Shown piece after piece: positions 4,677 through 7,950 of a stretch of 7,950 nucleotides of DNA (positions are counted from its first letter, which is position 1; each line of letters starts with the position of its first letter). Both the position numbers and the translations under genes were made by a program. Below the pieces are notes generated by a model that was given only the letters and a program-made list of their open reading frames with translations, searched no databases and had not been told where the DNA came from. The DNA is from Thermoplasmata archaeon (lineage in GTDB: Archaea; Thermoplasmatota; Thermoplasmata; SG8-5). Where the stretch lies: positions 1 to 7,950 of the forward strand of contig JAUSPR010000176.1 of the NCBI GenBank assembly GCA_030655715.1, given 5' to 3'.

Positions 4677-5732
4677 ATGACGCAAGAAGAAAAATTCAAT
4701 ATTCTTTCACGTGACATTCTCGAGGTCGTTACGCCAGACGAAGCAAAGGAACTGCTCGCCAGAGGCGGTGAGCTGAAAGCCTACTGGGGCATCGAGCCAT
4801 CCGGACTATTTCACATAGGCCAGGCCCTGATTGGAGCAAGAAAGGTCAAGGATCTTGTCGAACTCGGATTTGAAGTTAATATTCTATTGGCTGACTGGCA
4901 CGCGCTAATCAATGACAAGCTGGACGGCACTCTGGACAGCATTCAAGCCTGCGGTCGGTATCTTGAGGATTGTCTCAAAGGCCTGGGTGCGGATTCTCCA
5001 AAAATTCATTACATTGTTGGCTCGGACCTGGTTGACGAGAAGGAATACTGGGAAAAGGTCATCCGAATCTCCAAGGCAACCAGTGTCGCACGGATAAAAA
5101 GGGCCATGACAATCATGGGCCGGACGGAGGATGAAGCGGATTCGGATTCATCCAAGCTCATTTACCCGTCAATGCAGGCCGCTGACATATTCCATCAAGA
5201 TCTCGATTTGGCCATAGGCGGCATGGACCAGAGACATGCCCATATGCTAGCAAGGGATGTTGCCTCGAAACTGGGGTACAAGAAACCGGTCGCGCTTCAC
5301 TGGGGATTGCTCATGGGCCTCCAGGGCGGCGGCAGAATGGATGCCGCGGAATCAAAAATGAGCAAGTCCAATCCGGATTCTGCAATATTTCTGCATGACA
5401 AACCAGACGTCGTCATTCAGAAATTGAAGAAGGCTTTCTGCCCGCAAGGCCAGGTAGAGGATAACCCGGTACTGGAGCATGCCAGGCTGGCCATCTTCCC
5501 GGAAATCGGACACATGGACATCAAAAGACCGGAGAAATTCGGCGGGGATTTGCATTTCACAACATACGAGGAGTTGGCCGAAGCCTTCGGAACAGGAAAG
5601 CTGCATCCCATGGACCTGAAGAACGCAGTGGCAAGCCATATCTCGGAGATTCTCAAACCGGTGCAGAAGCACCTTGATGAGAATCCGTCCAATTTCAACA
5701 AGTTGAGAGAGATATTGGAGGCGAAGAGATGA
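4677..5732 (+). CDS. tyrS: Tyrosyl-tRNA synthetase, archaeal/eukaryotic type
   Basis: It charges tRNA-Tyr with tyrosine using ATP. The 351-residue class I enzyme shows AYWGIEPSGLFHIGQ (about 35-49), where HIGQ is the HIGH motif with its last His replaced by Gln, and KMSKS at 227-231. YPSMQAADI with its Tyr, Gln and Asp (about 163-171) and GGMDQR (181-186) match the tyrosine pocket and dimer region of the Methanocaldococcus jannaschii enzyme. RPEKFGGDL and LHPMDLKNAVA near the C-terminus are also characteristic, and no bacterial S4 domain follows. TrpRS is the nearest alternative, but the pocket residues favour tyrosine. The start follows a GGAGG site. The stop overlaps the next gene by ATGA. 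Confidence 0.93.
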   Translation: MTQEEKFNILSRDILEVVTPDEAKELLARGGELKAYWGIEPSGLFHIGQALIGARKVKDLVELGFEVNILLADWHALINDKLDGTLDSIQACGRYLEDCLKGLGADSPKIHYIVGSDLVDEKEYWEKVIRISKATSVARIKRAMTIMGRTEDEADSDSSKLIYPSMQAADIFHQDLDLAIGGMDQRHAHMLARDVASKLGYKKPVALHWGLLMGLQGGGRMDAAESKMSKSNPDSAIFLHDKPDVVIQKLKKAFCPQGQVEDNPVLEHARLAIFPEIGHMDIKRPEKFGGDLHFTTYEELAEAFGTGKLHPMDLKNAVASHISEILKPVQKHLDENPSNFNKLREILEAKR

Positions 5733-6166
5733 GCGGAAAAAGAGCAAACCAGAACGAGAAGGCAGGCATTGTTGGCCTGATTGGTGGAATATTGATGCTG
5801 ATTGCCGGAGTCACAGGCGCAGCGACCTGGGGCAATATCGGCGAACAGGCTGTGAACATCACGGGAATCGATGCCCTGGGCCAGATATTCCAGGTACTTG
5901 TGTTGATTGGCAGCCTTGGCGGGTTCCTTGTAATCATGGGCAGTGTTTTCATTGGTTGGAATCTTGGCAAAATCAAGACCACCACGCGAGTTAAGTCAGG
6001 CAAATTGATGATAACCATCGGCGCCGGGTTCGGAATGATAGGACTGCTGATTCTCCTCCTGATAACAATGCTGGGAGAAGACCCCTTCCTCAACTTCCTC
6101 GGGGCAATCGGAATAGGATTCATCGGACTGATTATGTCTATATATGCCAGGCAGAAATCCCAATAA
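5729..6166 (+). CDS. Small four-helix membrane protein, function unknown
   Basis: The 145-residue product has a short charged cytoplasmic N-terminus, then hydrophobic helices at about 11-32, 52-78, 92-115 and 119-140, and a basic tail. Most helices are glycine-rich. The loop 33-51 has one possible glycosylation site (NIT), and the loop 79-91 (KIKTTTRVKSGK) is positively charged, so it is probably inside the cell with both ends inside. I recognise no family. It overlaps tyrS by four bases (ATGA) and has GGAGG (5717-5721) seven bases before its ATG, so the two are translationally coupled. No functional link to tyrosine charging is known. Its last 29 bases overlap the convergent PA14 gene remnant. 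Confidence 0.8.
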   Translation: MSGKRANQNEKAGIVGLIGGILMLIAGVTGAATWGNIGEQAVNITGIDALGQIFQVLVLIGSLGGFLVIMGSVFIGWNLGKIKTTTRVKSGKLMITIGAGFGMIGLLILLLITMLGEDPFLNFLGAIGIGFIGLIMSIYARQKSQ

Positions 6167-7325
6167 GCAACCAATCTCGATTGAGCAACATAGATTTCTT
6201 TAGTTGGTTTCGGTGTGCAAATTTCAGGGCAGGTAGAGTTATCTTGGGAGCCAGTTCTTCAATGACCACGGTTATTGCCTGGGAATGTACTTCCAGTTCA
6301 TCTCCTGTCAGGGAGTCTATGCCTTTCGCACATGCTCCTTCATTGATGATATATGTACCGGGAGACGTGAATTCCTGGTTTCCGCCAGGGTTCACACGTG
6401 TAAAGACCTTGAGGTAGAGCGTTTCGGATTGCCCTGGTTCCAGAACACCGACCGTCCAGGCGATGTGTGTGGATTTGATGGGTTGTGTCACCGGGGGAAG
6501 CGGTGTGGCACGAGTATCTGCGAATGCCTGGTCTCCTGATATCGCATTACCGGTGCTGGGTACCATCTCCAGCAATTCGAGTTCCGCTGGAAGCACGTCC
6601 TTAACCTGCACATCTGTGACCGCCGAGGAACCATAGTTTGTAACTGTGATGAGCAATTCCCATTCGTAATAGGTAAGGGTGTAACCCTCCTGGATGCCAG
6701 ATAGCCTGACCTTGTCCACGGCTAGCTCGCCGGGTTGTGGGTCTTCGACGAATATTGTAACTGCGGCTTCATTGTTCGTGAGGTCGATGTCCGAAGGAAC
6801 CACATCGGATGCGATTACAATAATCTGATGCTCTCCGGACTCATTGGCTATCCATTGAGTTCCAATATTGATATTTTCACCATAGGGCACGAAAACATTG
6901 GTCTCACTGTAAATCAGGTTTTCATCCGATATTGAGTCCAGATAGAAAGACACGGTGCAGTTTGCGTCCTGTCCAAGCAGTTCCTGGGCCTTCCAGTAGA
7001 AAGTCAGCTGTGCACCTACTTGGGCGTCATTCTCGGTGAATTTGCCAAAGAGCGGGTATATGCCTGCTTCGTAATATCCAGTCGTCGGAGCGTAATTACC
7101 TGGGGGGCTCCACCCACAGTGCCATGGTGAAATCCATATCCAGGCACCGTCCACCATCATCTGCATTCCTCCATAGTCATCGGGTGTCGAACCGAACGTG
7201 TAGTTTCCGGAAACAGGGATATTAAGATAACCGGTGAAGTCCGCGCAGTACTGGGTCGTTGGGAGCCCAAGCCTCGGGTCTCCGAACACGGATACATCGT
7301 CATATTTCGGCCAGTAATTGTAATT
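6138..7325 (-). pseudogene. Secreted PA14/CARDB/DUF11-type protein, 5' end missing
   Basis: The frame is open for 395 residues from 7325, where an in-frame TAA (7328-7326) stops it on the upstream side. There is no signal peptide and no good start (GTG at 7289 lies inside a domain). Numbered from 7325, DFTGYLNIPVSGNYTF through MMVDG (29-60) and YYEAGIYPLFGKF to LTFYW (84-111) match a PA14 lectin-like domain. Residues about 123-195, ending in TNNEAAVTI, resemble CARDB. Residues about 201-310, with ITVTNYGSSAVTDVQVKDVLP, resemble DUF11 repeats. Such proteins are exported and bind glycans or form surface layers. The tail after about 350 is basic and runs into the antisense of the neighbouring gene, so the native C-terminus may be lost too. 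The missing 5' part ends where the transposase remnant begins. Confidence 0.75.
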
Positions 7326-7331
7326 TTACCA
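7319..7331. mobile_element. Junction between surface-protein gene and IS66 remnant
   Basis: PA14-type coding sequence on the minus strand and IS66 coding sequence on the plus strand both fade within these bases. Neither an IS end nor a target-site duplication is visible, and the transposase begins mid-domain. A simple insertion would put an IS terminus here, so a deletion that removed both 5' ends, or a recombination or assembly join, is more likely. Confidence 0.55.
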
Positions 7332-7942
7332 AGAGCGAAGCATTGTACAAGATTACAGCATCCCGCAGTCACGAAGTCCCTCTGGAGGTCTTGGGCAAAA
7401 AATCGAAAGGCGTTGACATTCACGACAGACACTCGGCCTACAAAGCATTAGCCAAAAAGACCAAGAGACCACAACAAGACTGCTGGGCACATCTCATTTG
7501 CAATGCCAAAGAACTCGCCCAATTTTACGGAACAGACGGTAAACGCATCCACGAAACCCTGAAACGCACATACAAACAAGCACTCAAGTTCGACCACCAA
7601 GGCACAGATGAAGACATCGACAAATTATACAAAGATATGAAAACTGAGCTTATCAAAAAACCATACAAATCCACCAAATGCTGGAAGTTCGTAGAAAACC
7701 TCCTCAAAGAGAAAAACAGCCTCTTCCAATTCGTAAAAAATCCAGAAGTCGAAGCCACAAACAACAGAGCCGAGCGTGGCCTAAGACACAGCGTCATAGC
7801 CAGAAAAATCAGCGGTGGAAACAAAACACCGAAAGGCGCACAAATCTACGAAACACTCACCAGCGTATACCATACACTCAAACTCAGAAAGCAATCCCTC
7901 CTCACAGACGGACAAATAATCATACAAACTTCACACGGCTGA
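7325..7942 (+). pseudogene. IS66-family transposase, 5'-truncated
   Basis: About 205 residues remain of a protein that is usually 450-520 long. Numbered from 7325, visible parts are SRSHEVPLEVLG, the second catalytic Asp in HDRHSAY (about 34), CWAH (53-56), and the catalytic Glu in NNRAERGLR (about 150) followed by RKISGGNKTPKGAQIYETL, all typical of DDE_Tnp_IS66. The N-terminal zinc-finger and helix-turn-helix parts and the first catalytic Asp are missing, so it cannot be active. The frame stays open leftward to a TTG at 7259, but that stretch is the antisense of the PA14 gene. Codon use is A-rich (AAA, ACA), unlike the neighbours, which fits transferred DNA. The right end of the element lies beyond the window. 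Confidence 0.85.
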
Positions 7943-7950
7943 ACTCTTAC

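Noticed and set aside
4722..4830. HIGQ in place of HIGH as a sign of an inactive tyrosyl-tRNA synthetase.
   Set aside because: The fourth position of this motif varies in class I synthetases, and KMSKS and the tyrosine-pocket residues are intact.
1..7950. CRISPR array, tRNA or rRNA.
   Set aside because: No regularly spaced repeats of suitable length with unique spacers, and no cloverleaf or rRNA-like sequence, were seen.

Overview
The window looks like chromosomal DNA from a euryarchaeon, most likely a member of the Thermoplasmatota, although the phylum is an inference. The signs are an archaeal-type tyrosyl-tRNA synthetase, the archaeal form of hypoxanthine/guanine phosphoribosyltransferase, TATA-box promoters at leaderless-like spacing, archaeal Shine-Dalgarno sites (GGAGG, GAGG), and a multi-pass membrane protein ending in a zinc ribbon. 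Base composition is moderate except in the transposase remnant at the right end, which is A-rich.

Layout. 1-329 has no gene. It holds repeats, a long imperfect hairpin (177-232) and a TATA box. 333-1421 (+) is a four-helix membrane protein with an outside domain and a cytoplasmic zinc ribbon. It is followed 13 bases later by a radical SAM enzyme (1435-2343, +) resembling the uncharacterised archaeal biotin-synthase-like group. Convergent to these, 2892-2390 (-) carries two small overlapping genes that together encode four copies of a Cys4 module. 2893-3469 is a long gene-free stretch with hairpins and more copies of the 17-base repeat seen at the left end, so the two repeat clusters bracket the first four genes. 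4554-3470 (-) is a purine-salvage pair, apt and hpt, transcribed together. Divergent from apt, tyrS (4677-5732, +) is translationally coupled to a small four-helix membrane protein (5729-6166, +). The right end is damaged. A secreted protein with PA14, CARDB-like and DUF11-like parts (7325-6138, -) has lost its 5' end, and an IS66-family transposase (7325-7942, +) has also lost its 5' end. The two remnants meet head to head at about 7325.

How they fit together. apt and hpt return adenine and hypoxanthine/guanine to nucleotides using PRPP. tyrS is housekeeping. The membrane zinc-ribbon protein and the radical SAM enzyme probably share a transcript, but no joint function is known to me. The Cys-rich pair and the repeats that bracket this block are the parts least explained by known families.
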